From Rhodococcus rhodochrous (GTDB lineage Bacteria > Actinomycetota > Actinomycetes > Mycobacteriales > Mycobacteriaceae): a DNA stretch of 64,000 bases. Below, one piece after another: positions 52,193 through 61,679 of the stretch (the first letter of the stretch is position 1; each line of letters opens with the position of its first letter). The notes under the pieces were generated by a model. The model had not been told where the DNA came from. It searched no databases and saw nothing but the letters and a program-made list of their open reading frames with translations. The position numbers and the translations under genes are program-made. The stretch spans positions 124,001-188,000 of the forward strand of contig NZ_LT906450.1 in NCBI RefSeq assembly GCF_900187265.1, given 5' to 3'.

Positions 52193-52531
52193 TCAGCCCC
52201 AGCCCAGCTGGTGGAGGCGCTCTTCGTCGATTCCGAAATAGTGCGCGATCTCGTGGACGACGGTGACGAGCACCTCGTGCACGACGTCGTCGTCGTCCTC
52301 GCAGATGTCGAGGATCGCGTCGCGGTAGATCGTGATCGTGTCCGGTAGCGATCCCGCGTAGTGGCTGTCGCGCTCGGTCAGCGCGACGCCCTGATACAGA
52401 CCCAGCAGATCCGGTTCTTCGTCGTGGCGCGGCTCGACGAGGACCACGACATTGTCGATCGCCCGCGCGAGTTCGCGGGGGATCTCGTCGAGTGCTTCCG
52501 AGACGAGCTCCTCGAAGTGCTCGTCCTCCAT
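52193..52531 (-). CDS. Zincin-like metallopeptidase family protein
   Basis: A 112-aa protein with the zinc motif VVHEIAHYFGIDEERLHQLGW (HExxH with a downstream His). RAIDNVVVLVEPRH, PDLLGLYQGVALTERD and PDTITIYRD are conserved in the small actinobacterial family of possible metallopeptidases. ATG 52531 is used; a GTG at 52543, 1 bp after the upstream stop, is an equal alternative. The gene follows the septum-formation gene directly. Confidence 0.88.
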   Translation of the reverse strand: MEDEHFEELVSEALDEIPRELARAIDNVVVLVEPRHDEEPDLLGLYQGVALTERDSHYAGSLPDTITIYRDAILDICEDDDDVVHEVLVTVVHEIAHYFGIDEERLHQLGWG

Positions 52532-52544
52532 GTGTACCGGCACG

Positions 52545-53594
52545 TCACGACCCCGGCAGGGGAACTGCGCCCGGCAGCGGCGTCGGCAGCGACCGGCCTT
52601 CCGGCACGGGCGGCGGCGGCACGGGCGGCTGGCCGTCGATGAGGATGTCGCCCTTGGCGCTGCCGGTGATCGACGAGAAGCCGCCACCCTCGACCTGCTT
52701 GCCGATCGAGCAGTTCACCTTGCGGCTGCCGGCGAGCCAGCTGTCGTAGTCGAGGTTGTCCCAGAACAGTGTGAGGGTCTTGTTGCGCAGAGCCTCGGGG
52801 TCGCCGAGGTACTCGTTGACCAGGCGCGTGCAGGTCTCCTCGAGATAGCCGTCCTGGTCCTCGATGCTCGGCAGGCCGCCGGGGAACTGCCCACCGAGGT
52901 CGACGACCGCGACGACCTCGAAGGCGTGCGGCTTGGAACACTCCACCGGGTCGGCAGGGACACCGTTGTTGATGCCGATGCAGACACCGACGTCCCAGGC
53001 CCGCGACTGGTCCTGATCGGCGACCCGGCCCTTGATGGGCAGCAGGTTGCCGGTGGTCGACGAGAACTGCAGACCGCACCGCAGCGTGCGTTCGCCGGCC
53101 GCCCAGCCCGCCTCGCCGGGGTTGATGAGGCCGATGCTGAACTTGCCGTGCGGGTCGAACCGGCCGTCGAGATAGTCCATCGCGGCGGGTGCGCACTGCT
53201 CGTCGCGCAGCTCGGTGAAACGCGTGACCGACGGGAAGCGCGATCCCGGTCCCCATTCGGTGCCGGGATACAGGCTCAGGTCGATGTCGGCGACCACCTC
53301 GAACAGATGCGTCTCGGCGCAGTCGACCTTCGCGAGGTCGCTCGCGTCGAGAGCACTCCAGGTCAGGCAGTCGCCGGCGGTGGCGGTACCGAACGCTTCC
53401 CCCGCGACCGCGCCGGTCGTGCTGATGCCGGCGCCGGCGCTGTCGTCCCCACCGTCGGCGCCCTGGAACCCCGCGACGACGAACGTCGCGATCGCCGCCA
53501 GGACGGCACCGGCTGCGACGAGCACGAGGGCGCGTCGGGTCAACCGCGCCGAGGGCGGGCGCCGGTCGGGCTTGGGCTTGTTGTCTTCGGCCAT
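52545..53594 (-). CDS. Septum formation family protein
   Basis: A 349-aa membrane-anchored protein. One N-terminal helix ([22 protein letters not shown]) is followed by an extracytoplasmic region with two repeats of the septum-formation domain, each with conserved Cys and H-x-[38 protein letters not shown] and [35 protein letters not shown]. Several Met codons lie together (53606, 53603, 53594); 53594 gives [10 protein letters not shown] and is used. Divergent from the ankyrin gene. Confidence 0.87.
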   Translation of the reverse strand: MAEDNKPKPDRRPPSARLTRRALVLVAAGAVLAAIATFVVAGFQGADGGDDSAGAGISTTGAVAGEAFGTATAGDCLTWSALDASDLAKVDCAETHLFEVVADIDLSLYPGTEWGPGSRFPSVTRFTELRDEQCAPAAMDYLDGRFDPHGKFSIGLINPGEAGWAAGERTLRCGLQFSSTTGNLLPIKGRVADQDQSRAWDVGVCIGINNGVPADPVECSKPHAFEVVAVVDLGGQFPGGLPSIEDQDGYLEETCTRLVNEYLGDPEALRNKTLTLFWDNLDYDSWLAGSRKVNCSIGKQVEGGGFSSITGSAKGDILIDGQPPVPPPPVPEGRSLPTPLPGAVPLPGS

Positions 53595-53639
53595 CACTTC
53601 CATCATGCCTGTTCGAGTGGACGCAGGTAGTTTCGGCTC

Positions 53640-54032
53640 ATGGCCGACGACCCGATCGATCCCGAGATTCTCGAGATCGCCAAGCAGACCTTCGACGCCG
53701 CCCGCCGGGGAGACGTCGAGACCCTCACCGCGTACGTCGATGCCGGGGTACCGGTGAACCTCACCAACGAGACCGGCGACACGCTGCTCATGCTGGCGTC
53801 CTACCACGGTCATGCCGAGGCCGTACAGGCCCTGGTCGAGCGGGGAGCCGACGTGAACCGGCTCAACGACCGCGGCCAGTCACCTCTCGCGGGGGCGGTC
53901 TTCAAGGGCGTCGAGGCGGTCGTGCGGGCACTCGCCGAGGCCGGTGCCGACCCGCGTCACGGGCACCCCACCGCGGAGGACACAGCGAAGATGTTCGGGC
54001 GCGACGACTACCTGGAACTCTGGCAGCGGTAG
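53640..54032 (+). CDS. Ankyrin-repeat protein
   Basis: A 130-aa protein with about three ankyrin repeats: [87 protein letters not shown] short C-terminal helix ([15 protein letters not shown]) caps it. Probably a cytoplasmic protein-binding module. TAGTTT 6 nt before ATG indicates a leaderless start. serS follows 11 bp later. Confidence 0.93.
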   Translation: MADDPIDPEILEIAKQTFDAARRGDVETLTAYVDAGVPVNLTNETGDTLLMLASYHGHAEAVQALVERGADVNRLNDRGQSPLAGAVFKGVEAVVRALAEAGADPRHGHPTAEDTAKMFGRDDYLELWQR

Positions 54033-54043
54033 GCTTCGATTCC

Positions 54044-55306
54044 GTGATCGACCTCAAGTTCCTCCGCGAGAATCCCGACGCCGTCCGCGAGTCGCAGCGC
54101 ATGCGGGGAGAGGACCCGGGCCTCGTCGACGTGCTGCTCGAGGCCGACGCCTCCCGTCGCGCCGCTGTCCTCGCCGGCGACAACGCACGCGCCGAGCAGA
54201 AGGCCCTGGGCAAGAAGGTCGGCAAGGCGTCCCCCGAGGAGCGCCCCGCGCTGCTCGACGGCGCCAAGGAGCTGGCCGCGAAGGTCAAGGAACTCGAGGC
54301 CGAGCAGCACGCCGCGCAGGAGGCCTTCGATCGCGCGCACCTCGCGATCTCCAACGTCGTGCAGGACGGCGTGCCCGCCGGCGGCGAGGACGACTTCGTC
54401 ACGCTCGAGACCGTCGGCGAGCTGCCCACCTTCGACTTCGAACCCAAGGACCACCTCGCGCTCGGCGAGTCGCTCGGGCTCATCGACATGGAGCGCGGCG
54501 CCAAGGTCTCCGGTGCCCGGTTCTACTTCCTCACCGGCTACGGCGCGCTGCTCCAGCTGGGCCTGCTGCAGCTGGCCGCCCAGAAGGCCACCGCGAACGG
54601 GTTCACCATGATGATCCCGCCCGTGCTCGTGCGTCCCGAGGTGATGCAGGGCACCGGCTTCCTCGGCCAGCACGCCGACGAGGTGTACCGGCTCGAGGAG
54701 GACGACCTCTACCTTGTGGGCACCTCCGAGGTGCCGCTCGCGGGCTACCACTCGGGCGAGATCCTCGACCTGTCGAAGGGCCCGAAGCGCTACGCAGGCT
54801 GGTCGTCGTGCTTCCGTCGCGAGGCGGGCAGCTACGGCAAGGACACCCGCGGCATCATCCGCGTGCACCAGTTCGACAAGGTCGAGATGTTCGTCTACTG
54901 CCGCCCCGAGGAGGCCGCGGCGGAGCACGAGCGTCTGCTGGCCTGGGAGCGCGACATGCTCGCCGCCATCGACGTGCCGTACCGCGTCATCGACGTCGCG
55001 GCCGGCGATCTCGGGTCGTCGGCGTCCCGCAAGTTCGACTGCGAGGCCTGGGTGCCCACGCAGGAGCGCTACCGCGAGCTCACATCGACGTCGAACTGCA
55101 CGACCTTCCAGGCGCGTCGCCTCAACATCCGGTACCGCGACGAGAACGGCAAGCCGCAGACCGCCGCGACCCTCAACGGCACGCTCGCGACCACCCGCTG
55201 GCTCGTGGCGCTGCTCGAGAACCACCAGCAGGCCGACGGTTCGGTGAAGGTGCCCGAGGCTCTCGTCCCGTTCGTGGGACGCGAGGTGCTCGAACCCGCC
55301 GGTTGA
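54044..55306 (+). CDS. serS: Seryl-tRNA synthetase
   Basis: A 420-aa class II synthetase that charges tRNA-Ser. The N-terminal long coiled-coil tRNA-binding arm spans about residues 30-105 ([25 protein letters not shown] ... [16 protein letters not shown]). Catalytic motifs are visible: [29 protein letters not shown], motif 2 [28 protein letters not shown] and motif 3 [19 protein letters not shown]. Length is normal. TAGGCT stands 8 nt before the GTG start. A T-rich terminator follows. Confidence 0.97.
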   Translation: MIDLKFLRENPDAVRESQRMRGEDPGLVDVLLEADASRRAAVLAGDNARAEQKALGKKVGKASPEERPALLDGAKELAAKVKELEAEQHAAQEAFDRAHLAISNVVQDGVPAGGEDDFVTLETVGELPTFDFEPKDHLALGESLGLIDMERGAKVSGARFYFLTGYGALLQLGLLQLAAQKATANGFTMMIPPVLVRPEVMQGTGFLGQHADEVYRLEEDDLYLVGTSEVPLAGYHSGEILDLSKGPKRYAGWSSCFRREAGSYGKDTRGIIRVHQFDKVEMFVYCRPEEAAAEHERLLAWERDMLAAIDVPYRVIDVAAGDLGSSASRKFDCEAWVPTQERYRELTSTSNCTTFQARRLNIRYRDENGKPQTAATLNGTLATTRWLVALLENHQQADGSVKVPEALVPFVGREVLEPAG

Positions 55307-55321
55307 TCTCCGCGTCGTAGA

Positions 55322-55412
55322 ACGGCTCCCCGTCACGCCGGCTGTGGCGGGGAGCCGTACTCGTACGCCGACCCCTCTTGCGAAGGACCCGCGACTCCGC
55401 GGGTCCTCGTTT
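55322..55412 (+). terminator. Two tandem terminators after serS
   Basis: First hairpin: arms 55322-55332 and 55348-55358 (ACGGCTCCCCG and its complement). Second: AGGACCCGCG / CGCGGGTCCT (55384-55393 and 55398-55407), loop ACTC, followed by CGTTTTTGTTT. The second is a clear intrinsic terminator with a T-run, unusual in this GC-rich window. Confidence 0.88.
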
Positions 55413-55439
55413 TTGTTTCGGACGCGAAAACAAGTCCCC

Positions 55440-55454
55440 TCTCGTATTACGAGA
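55440..55454. promoter_or_regulatory. Palindromic operator upstream of the importer operon
   Basis: TCTCGTATTACGAGA is a perfect 7-bp inverted repeat around one base, 77 bp before the first ABC permease gene. The same palindrome, differing only in the central base, occurs at 61625-61639 before the Rieske oxygenase genes. TATTAC within it may also act as a -10 box, so a bound regulator would block RNA polymerase. Confidence 0.75.
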
Positions 55455-55531
55455 TAGTGTCACGCATTGCAGATCGCCAGCTGCCGTCTTAGCTTCGAAT
55501 CGACCAATCAGGATCGATCGGACGGAGTCGG

Positions 55532-56290
55532 ATGCGCACACGATCGGTATCGATGCTTCTCGCCGTCGCCGGCACCGGAACCCTTCTCGTCGCCTGGGCT
55601 CTCGCTGTGGCAAGCGGTTTCGTGTCCCGCGACTCCGTTCCCTATCCGTGGGAAGTGGCATCCCGGATCCCCGGGCTCGTCACCGATTCCGAGTTCCTGA
55701 CCGGCCTCGCCGACACGATCTGGTCGTGGTTCGCGGCACTCGTCCTCGCGTCCCTCGCCGCGATCGTCTGTGGAACCGTGATCGGCACCGTTCGCCGGCT
55801 CTCGGCACCCGCGATGATCGTGGTGGACGCATTCCGGTCCATCCCCGCCACCGCTCTCATTCCGATCGCCATCCTTCTCTTCGGCCTCGGAATCGAGATG
55901 AAGGTCGCGGTCGCCGGGTTCGCCACCTTCTGGATCGTGCTGATCAACACGGTGTACGGCGTCGCCACCGTCGAGCCGATGCGCCTGGACGCCGCTCGTT
56001 CGATGCGGTGGAGTTGGATGCGGACCCGGATGCTCGTCACCCTGCCGAGTGCGCTGCCCTCCATCGTCACCGGGATCCGTATCGCCTCGGGCACAACGCT
56101 CGTCGTGGTTCTCAGTACCGAGCTGCTCGGTGCGAAATCCGGGGTGGGGACGTTGCTCGTCCAGTACCAACAGGCCCTCCGCACGGACATCATGTTCGCG
56201 GGGACGTTGATCGTCGGAGTACTCGGTGTCGCTCTCTACTCGGCGGTGACCCACATCGAAAGGAAGGCCCTGACGTGGGTGTATCAGTGA
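55532..56290 (+). CDS. ABC transporter permease, nitrate/sulfonate/taurine type
   Basis: A 252-aa permease with about six helices, of the SsuC/TauC family. The EAA-type coupling loop is VEPMRLDAARSMRWSWMRTRMLVTLPSALPSIVTGIRI. First gene of an operon with a second permease, an ATPase, a lipoprotein substrate-binding protein and a 2-oxoglutarate oxygenase. The substrate is probably an organic anion such as a sulfonate or aromatic acid. The ATG lies at 55532, just after CGGACGGAGTCGG. Confidence 0.9.
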   Translation: MRTRSVSMLLAVAGTGTLLVAWALAVASGFVSRDSVPYPWEVASRIPGLVTDSEFLTGLADTIWSWFAALVLASLAAIVCGTVIGTVRRLSAPAMIVVDAFRSIPATALIPIAILLFGLGIEMKVAVAGFATFWIVLINTVYGVATVEPMRLDAARSMRWSWMRTRMLVTLPSALPSIVTGIRIASGTTLVVVLSTELLGAKSGVGTLLVQYQQALRTDIMFAGTLIVGVLGVALYSAVTHIERKALTWVYQ

Positions 56291-57168
56291 CCGACGTCGC
56301 CATCGTCCGCGGCGCGACCGATGCCCGGGACGCGAACATGTCCAGGACACGGCCACGCTTTCCGGCCGTGCGGATCCGGCGCGCGGTGAACTCGCTCGCC
56401 CGATTCTGGCTCCTCGCACTGGTTCTGATCCTGTGGGAGCTCGTGGCACAGGCGAGTTCGAATGTGTTCTTCCCGCCTCCGTCCCGAATCGCCGAACAGT
56501 TCGTCGACGACTGGCTCGCACCGACTCCGTCGACGGCCTTCCTCTCGGAGCACTTCTACGCCACAGCGATGGTCAGCCTGAAGCGTCTCGCCGCCGGCTG
56601 GGTGCTCGCGGCCGTGATCGGAATCGCCGTGGGTGTACTCCTCGCGCGCAGCACGGTCGCCGCTCGGATGTACGGCCCCGTGGTCCGATTCTGGCTCGCC
56701 GTCCCGAACGCGATCCTCATCCCGATCGCGGTGAAGGTATTCGGGGTCACGGACGCCATGAACATCTTCATGATCGCCTTCGGAACGGTGTGGCTGATCA
56801 TCGTCAACACGGCCGATGGTGTGTCCACGGTGGACAGTTCGTATCTACGCAGCGCTCGGAGTCTCCATCTCGGTGGGGTGCAGTTGTACTCGAAGGTCGT
56901 CATCCCTGCGGCACTTCCGCGCATCACGGCCGGCCTGCGAGTCAGTATCGGCATCGGATTGATCCTCATGATTGTCTCCGAATTCTTCGCCACCACAGCA
57001 GGACTCGGGTACGAGGTGCAGCTGAGCCAGCAGACCTTCCAGTACACACGCATGTGGTCGGCCTTCGTCCTGATCGCCGTGATCGGACTCGCTACGAATG
57101 CCGCGTTCGCTGTGGTCGAGCGCCGAATTCTGCACTGGCAGAGACGAGAAGGGTTGAAAGAACAATGA
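56287..57168 (+). CDS. ABC transporter permease, nitrate/sulfonate/taurine type
   Basis: A 293-aa second permease of the same family, with an N-terminal extension of about 30 residues before the first helix. The coupling loop is VDSSYLRSARSLHLGGVQLYSKVVIPAALPRITAGLRVSIG. The GTG at 56287 overlaps the first permease's stop by 4 nt (GTGA). Two different permeases suggest a heterodimeric channel, less common than the homodimer in this family. Confidence 0.88.
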   Translation: MTDVAIVRGATDARDANMSRTRPRFPAVRIRRAVNSLARFWLLALVLILWELVAQASSNVFFPPPSRIAEQFVDDWLAPTPSTAFLSEHFYATAMVSLKRLAAGWVLAAVIGIAVGVLLARSTVAARMYGPVVRFWLAVPNAILIPIAVKVFGVTDAMNIFMIAFGTVWLIIVNTADGVSTVDSSYLRSARSLHLGGVQLYSKVVIPAALPRITAGLRVSIGIGLILMIVSEFFATTAGLGYEVQLSQQTFQYTRMWSAFVLIAVIGLATNAAFAVVERRILHWQRREGLKEQ

Positions 57169-57983
57169 TCGAACTCGAAACACGGATCGATCCGACCGGA
57201 CACCGCGGCATTGCGCTCGAGGCGATCAACCTCACGAAGTCGTACGGTGAGGGGGAGGCCCGCAAGCTCATCCTCGAACCGACCTCGCTGGTGCTGCACG
57301 AGAACGAGCTCGTCTCCATCGTGGGGCCCTCGGGCTGCGGCAAGTCCACACTCCTCATGATGGTGGCCGGACTGCTCGCGCCGACCGACGGTTCCGTCCT
57401 GGTGAACGACAAGGAGATCGACGGCCCGCCGATGGGACTGGCCGTCGTCTTCCAGGACTACAGCCGATCTCTGTTCCCTTGGATGACCGTGCGCAAGAAC
57501 CTCAGGGCCGCCACCTACGCCTACGGTCTCTCCCGTGCGGAGACCGACAATCGGATCGATCATGCGTTGAAGGCCGTGGGTCTCCCCGGTACGGCCGACA
57601 TGTATCCCTGGCAGATGTCCGGTGGCATGCAGCAGCGTGTTGCGATCGCCCGGGCGCTCGTGGTGGAACCGAAGGTCATGCTCATGGACGAGCCCTTCGC
57701 CGCCGTCGACGCCCAGACACGGGCGGATCTCGAGGACCTGGTGCTGCAGCTGCGGGACGAGTACGGCATGGCCGTCGCCTTCGTCACCCATGACATCGAC
57801 GAGGCCGTCTACATCGGCGACCGTGTCGTCGTCCTGGCGGCGAACCCCGGTCGTATCGTCGCGGACATCGTCGTGGACCTTCCGTCCGAACGCGACCAGG
57901 TGGAGACCAAACAGCTGACCCGCTTCGCAGAGCTGCGCAGCGAGGTGTTCCGCATGGTGATGAGGCCGAGAGCCGACATCTGA
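57165..57983 (+). CDS. ABC transporter ATP-binding protein, SsuB/TauB type
   Basis: A 272-aa ATPase. Walker A GPSGCGKST, Q-loop VVFQDYSRSLFPW, signature MSGGMQQRVAIARAL, Walker B VMLMDEPFAAVD and H-loop FVTHDIDEAV are all intact. The ATG at 57165 overlaps the upstream stop by 4 nt. It powers import by the two permeases. Confidence 0.95.
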   Translation: MIELETRIDPTGHRGIALEAINLTKSYGEGEARKLILEPTSLVLHENELVSIVGPSGCGKSTLLMMVAGLLAPTDGSVLVNDKEIDGPPMGLAVVFQDYSRSLFPWMTVRKNLRAATYAYGLSRAETDNRIDHALKAVGLPGTADMYPWQMSGGMQQRVAIARALVVEPKVMLMDEPFAAVDAQTRADLEDLVLQLRDEYGMAVAFVTHDIDEAVYIGDRVVVLAANPGRIVADIVVDLPSERDQVETKQLTRFAELRSEVFRMVMRPRADI

Positions 57984-58062
57984 CGTCGCGAATCGCTCCG
58001 GTCGGCCGTCGATGTCGCCGCCGACCGTATCGCTTCTGCATTTCCTCGAACAGGAGAACCAT

Positions 58063-59046
58063 ATGCACATCCGCCCCCACCTGCTCGCGGGTACCGCCGC
58101 GCTATCCGTCTGCGCCGCGGTACTGACCGGATGTTCGAGCAACTCGGACGCAGCGGTCGTCGAGGCCGCGGAGAACGGCCTCGTGCCTCTGCGCGTCACC
58201 ACTCTCGGACTCTGCAACGAGGCTCTGCCTTGGGGTGTCGAAGAGGGAGTGTTCGCCGACCATGGGATCGATCTCGAACTGATCAACGTCCAGAGCGGCG
58301 CCGCCGGAATCTCCGCTCTGCAGGCCGGTGAGGTCGATATCGCCTTCGTGAACTCGTACAGCGCCATGCAGGCAGTGGCGCAGGGGATCGATCTCGTCGT
58401 GGCATCGGGTGGCGATCAGTCCACCGACGACGCGAACGCCGTCGTGGTTCCCGCAGGGGCCGGGGTCACCGAGCCGAAGCAGCTCCAGGGGAAGAAGGTC
58501 GGCGTCAACCAGATCGGCGGACTGGGGCACATCCTCACACAGGCGTGGATCGAAGCGGATGCCGGGGAGGCGTCGACCGCCGAGTTCGTCGCCCTGCCTT
58601 TCCCCGACCTGCTGCCCGGTGTGGTCGCGGGCTCCGTCGACGGTGCGCAGGTGACGGCAGCGCAGGCGGTGGCCGGCGAATCGGACGGCACCACCGTGTC
58701 GCTCGGTAACCCCTTCTTCGACGGAATCGGCAGCATCCCCACCACCGTCTATGCCTCGACGGGGGCCTTCACGGACGCGAACGCCGACACCCTGGCGTCC
58801 TTCGCCGACGCGATGACGGAGCTCGCGGACCTCGCGAACGACCAGGCGAACGACGAACAACGGTGGGCGTACACCGCGGAGTTCTGCAAGTCCACACCCG
58901 AAACGCTCGCACAAACGCCCGAACCGGAGTTCGCCGGCCGGGTCGACATCGCGTCCTTCGAATCCCTCGTATCCCTGCTCGTCGCCCGTGACTCGCTCAC
59001 GGAGATCGACCTCGACAGTTTCGTACCGGAAGGAGTTCGGCAGTGA
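58063..59046 (+). CDS. ABC transporter substrate-binding lipoprotein, NMT1/SsuA type
   Basis: A 327-aa binding protein with a lipobox (LTGCSS). The NMT1/SsuA-like domain follows: LGLCNEALPWGVEEGVFADHGIDLELINVQSGAAGISALQAGEVDIAFVNSYSAMQAVAQGIDLVVASG. The ATG at 58063 follows AGGAGA. It captures the ligand outside the membrane. The ligand is unknown; family members bind sulfonates, aromatic acids, nitrate or pyrimidines. Confidence 0.92.
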   Translation: MHIRPHLLAGTAALSVCAAVLTGCSSNSDAAVVEAAENGLVPLRVTTLGLCNEALPWGVEEGVFADHGIDLELINVQSGAAGISALQAGEVDIAFVNSYSAMQAVAQGIDLVVASGGDQSTDDANAVVVPAGAGVTEPKQLQGKKVGVNQIGGLGHILTQAWIEADAGEASTAEFVALPFPDLLPGVVAGSVDGAQVTAAQAVAGESDGTTVSLGNPFFDGIGSIPTTVYASTGAFTDANADTLASFADAMTELADLANDQANDEQRWAYTAEFCKSTPETLAQTPEPEFAGRVDIASFESLVSLLVARDSLTEIDLDSFVPEGVRQ

Positions 59047-60113
59047 GTCACGTTCTGAGTCCCGTCGAGGGTCCCGCAGCATGGAGAGGTGACGTGCTTG
59101 GGCAGACCGAAACCTGGATCCATCACTTCACGGAGGAGGAACTCGACGAACTGGAGACCGTCGGAAAGCGTTTCCTCCGTGACGATCCAGATCTCAGATT
59201 CGTCTCCCGCGAGGATTACCCGCTACCGGTCTGCTCCGAGACCATCGCCGCGTGGGGGAACGAGCTCGATCACGGGCGAGGCTTCCTGCTGGCGCGCGGT
59301 CTGCGGGTCCAGGAGTATTCGCATGCCCTGTCGGCCTCGATCTATTTTCTGCTCGGATTGTACCTGGGAACTCCGATGCGCCAGAACCAACTCGGAGATC
59401 TGATCGACCACATCCGGGCGACCTCGAACAAGACGCAGGACGATCCGACCTCGCTGAGTTCACGCATTCGCAGTCGGCTCGGCTACCACTCGGACTCGTC
59501 GGATGTCGTCGCTCTGATGTGCCTGCATCCGTCGATGGAGGGGGGTGCAAGCAGTCTGGTCAGCGGAATGACCATCTACAACGAAGTGCTCAGGGAGCGA
59601 CCGGATCTGGCGCCACTGATGTTCGAGAAGTGGTACTGGGACTGGTACAAGCAGGACCACGATGCTCCCGCTCCCGTCTACGATTCGCCGATGTGCGCCT
59701 ACGAGGACGGTGTCTTCAGTTTCTACGGGGGCAACCGGATCCTCTACACCGCCCAGGACTATCCCGAGGTCCCCCGGCTGACGCCGGAACAGATCGAACT
59801 GCTCGAACTGCTCGAGGACATCGCGGCCCGTCCCGGAATCGCTCTGCACATGGACTTTCGGCAGGGCGACATCCAGTGGTTGCTCAACTACTCGGCGCTG
59901 CATGCCCGTACGGATTTCGTCGATTTCCCGGAGCCTGACCGTCGCCGCCATCTCATGCGGTTGTGGTTGCAGCGCAAATCCGGTCGTCCCGTTCCGGAAG
60001 GCTTCGGACGACACGTCGTCCGCGCGAGGCATCATGTCGAGCCCGACGACGAGGTGACCGGCAAGTTCAGCATCCACTCCGCGTCCATCCAGCGGCACGA
60101 CTGGGGGCTGTAG
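59043..60113 (+). CDS. TauD/TfdA-like Fe(II)/2-oxoglutarate oxygenase
   Basis: A 356-aa oxygenase of the TauD superfamily. The iron ligands are His149 and Asp151 in GYHSDSSDVV and His287 in SALHARTDF; the Arg cluster in PDRRRHLMRLWL should bind 2-oxoglutarate. It would hydroxylate or cleave the imported substrate in the cytoplasm. The GTG at 59043 overlaps the binding-protein stop by 4 nt, so import and oxidation are coupled. A role like TauD (sulfonate) or TfdA (aryloxy acid) is possible; the sequence does not decide. Confidence 0.87.
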   Translation: MSHVLSPVEGPAAWRGDVLGQTETWIHHFTEEELDELETVGKRFLRDDPDLRFVSREDYPLPVCSETIAAWGNELDHGRGFLLARGLRVQEYSHALSASIYFLLGLYLGTPMRQNQLGDLIDHIRATSNKTQDDPTSLSSRIRSRLGYHSDSSDVVALMCLHPSMEGGASSLVSGMTIYNEVLRERPDLAPLMFEKWYWDWYKQDHDAPAPVYDSPMCAYEDGVFSFYGGNRILYTAQDYPEVPRLTPEQIELLELLEDIAARPGIALHMDFRQGDIQWLLNYSALHARTDFVDFPEPDRRRHLMRLWLQRKSGRPVPEGFGRHVVRARHHVEPDDEVTGKFSIHSASIQRHDWGL

Positions 60114-60147
60114 ACCTCTCTTGCGAGAGTGTTCGACGATCGAGCGA

Positions 60148-60194
60148 CGTCCGGCGTCGCGGTACCACAGGATCCGGTATCGCGACGCCGGACG
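60148..60194 (+). terminator. Terminator of the importer-oxygenase operon
   Basis: A 19-bp stem with one mismatch (CGTCCGGCGTCGCGGTACC against GGTATCGCGACGCCGGACG; arms 60148-60166 and 60176-60194), a 9-nt loop and TTTCTG after it. A shorter CTCTC-TTGC-GAGAG repeat precedes it at 60116-60129. Nothing else is evident in the 223-bp gap except the promoter of the next gene. Confidence 0.8.
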
Positions 60195-60300
60195 TTTCTG
60201 CGTGCAGGCGGTATCGAATCCGTTGGTGCAATCCAACTTTCGACGTCGGTCTATCGCCGTGGCGGCCAGGTTAACTCTGGAAGACGACCCACCGTCACGA

Positions 60301-60336
60301 TTGACATGATGCTGTCCCGCATACCAATATCGATCT
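60301..60336 (+). promoter_or_regulatory. Sigma-70-type promoter of the MFS gene
   Basis: TTGACA (60301-60306) and CAATAT (60325-60330) are spaced 18 bp. The ATG at 60337 lies 6 nt after the -10 box, so the transcript is probably leaderless. This is one of the few full -35/-10 pairs in the window. Confidence 0.6.
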
Positions 60337-61566
60337 ATGGTGCAGGTCGATCTGCAGTCCTCTTCTTCCTCCGATCCGGAACTCCCGCGGTACCGCTGGG
60401 TCGTTCTCGCCACCGGAGTCTTCGCTCAGGCGTCGGCAGCGACGGTGCTCCAGGGCATGCCGAGTCTCGCTCCGGCCCTGCGTGCGCGATTCGGTTTGTC
60501 GTTGGCACAACTCGGCATGGTGCTCGCGGCGAGCACCGTCGGTCTGCTCATCGCCCTGGTGCCGTGGGGTGCGCTCGCGGATCGGATCGGTGAGCGACTG
60601 GTCATGACGCTCGGGCTCGTCGCGACGGGTGGTGCACTCGTCGCCGCGGCTGCCGCGCCGAGCGTCGTGGGACTGTGCGTCGCTCTGGTGGCGGCGGGAG
60701 CTGCCTGTGCGAGCGTCAACGCGGCCAGTGGCAGAGCGGTACTGATGTGGTTCTCGCAGGGGGAGCGCGGCCTGGCGATGGGGGCGAGGCAGACGGCGAT
60801 ACCCGTCGGTGCCGGCCTCGCCGCGCTCGGGCTTCCTGCAGCGGAACGCGCCTGGGGACTCGGTGGTGCGTTCCTCGCCGCAGCGGTGGCGGTACTCACG
60901 GGTGCGGTAGCGGCTGTGGTGTTCATCAGGGAACCCCGGGTGCACGAGACGGCGGTCGCGCGGTCCGGGCTGTCCGCCGATCCCGGTGGGACCCGCTCCG
61001 TGGCCTGGTTGTGTGCTGTGTCGCTACTGCTCGTGGTGCCGCAGCTCGCTGTCGTCTCCTTCATGGTCGTCTACCTCGTCGACGAGCATGCGATGGATCC
61101 CGCTACAGCGGCCGCGCTGCTCGCGCTGGTGCAGTTCGGCGGTGGTGCACTGAGGATCGGCCTGGGTGCATGGTCGGATCGTTCCGGCCGTCGTCTGCCT
61201 CCTCTGATGGTCGTCTCCGCGGTGACGAGTGCGCTGTTCGCCGTGCTCGCGGTGGGGGCATGGCTCGGCGGGCCGATAGTGGTCCCGATCCTGATGATCG
61301 CCGGCCTGGCCGGGGTCAGCTGGAACGGGTTGGCCTTCACCGCGGTGGGGGAGGCGGCCGACCCCCGCCGTATCGGACTCGTTCTCGGCATCCAGAACAC
61401 CGCTGTCGCAGCCGGAATGGTCCTCACCCCGCCTGTTCTGGGCGCCGTCGTCGAATCGGCGGACTGGCCGTTCTCGTTCGTCGTGGCCGGAGTGGCGGCA
61501 GCGACGGCGGCGACGATCCTCGCCGTCCTGCTGCGTGTCGGTGCGCGGCCGAGGTTACATCTGTGA
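60337..61566 (+). CDS. MFS transporter
   Basis: A 409-aa transporter with twelve helices. The loop-2/3 motif is VPWGALADRIGERLVMTLGL and the family pattern repeats at GAWSDRSGRRLPPL in the second half. It belongs to the general MFS_1 group, where uptake of organic acids and export are both common. Located between the importer operon and the Rieske oxygenase, it probably serves the same pathway. Start ATG without ribosome site but with a promoter 6 nt upstream. Confidence 0.88.
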   Translation: MVQVDLQSSSSSDPELPRYRWVVLATGVFAQASAATVLQGMPSLAPALRARFGLSLAQLGMVLAASTVGLLIALVPWGALADRIGERLVMTLGLVATGGALVAAAAAPSVVGLCVALVAAGAACASVNAASGRAVLMWFSQGERGLAMGARQTAIPVGAGLAALGLPAAERAWGLGGAFLAAAVAVLTGAVAAVVFIREPRVHETAVARSGLSADPGGTRSVAWLCAVSLLLVVPQLAVVSFMVVYLVDEHAMDPATAAALLALVQFGGGALRIGLGAWSDRSGRRLPPLMVVSAVTSALFAVLAVGAWLGGPIVVPILMIAGLAGVSWNGLAFTAVGEAADPRRIGLVLGIQNTAVAAGMVLTPPVLGAVVESADWPFSFVVAGVAAATAATILAVLLRVGARPRLHL

Positions 61567-61624
61567 ATCGAGTCCGTTAAACCCCTCGTCCCGTGTTGAC
61601 GGTATCCCCTCGACTGAACGACCA

Positions 61625-61639
61625 TCTCGTAGTACGAGA
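61625..61639. promoter_or_regulatory. Palindromic operator upstream of the Rieske oxygenase genes
   Basis: TCTCGTAGTACGAGA, extended to ATCTCGTAGTACGAGAT at 61624-61640, is a perfect palindrome around one base, 40 bp before the oxygenase start. It is the twin of the site at 55440-55454. The regulator is not encoded next to either copy. Confidence 0.78.
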
Positions 61640-61679
61640 TGTCATCTTGCAATGAACAGCAACGTGATTGGGAGCGCTC

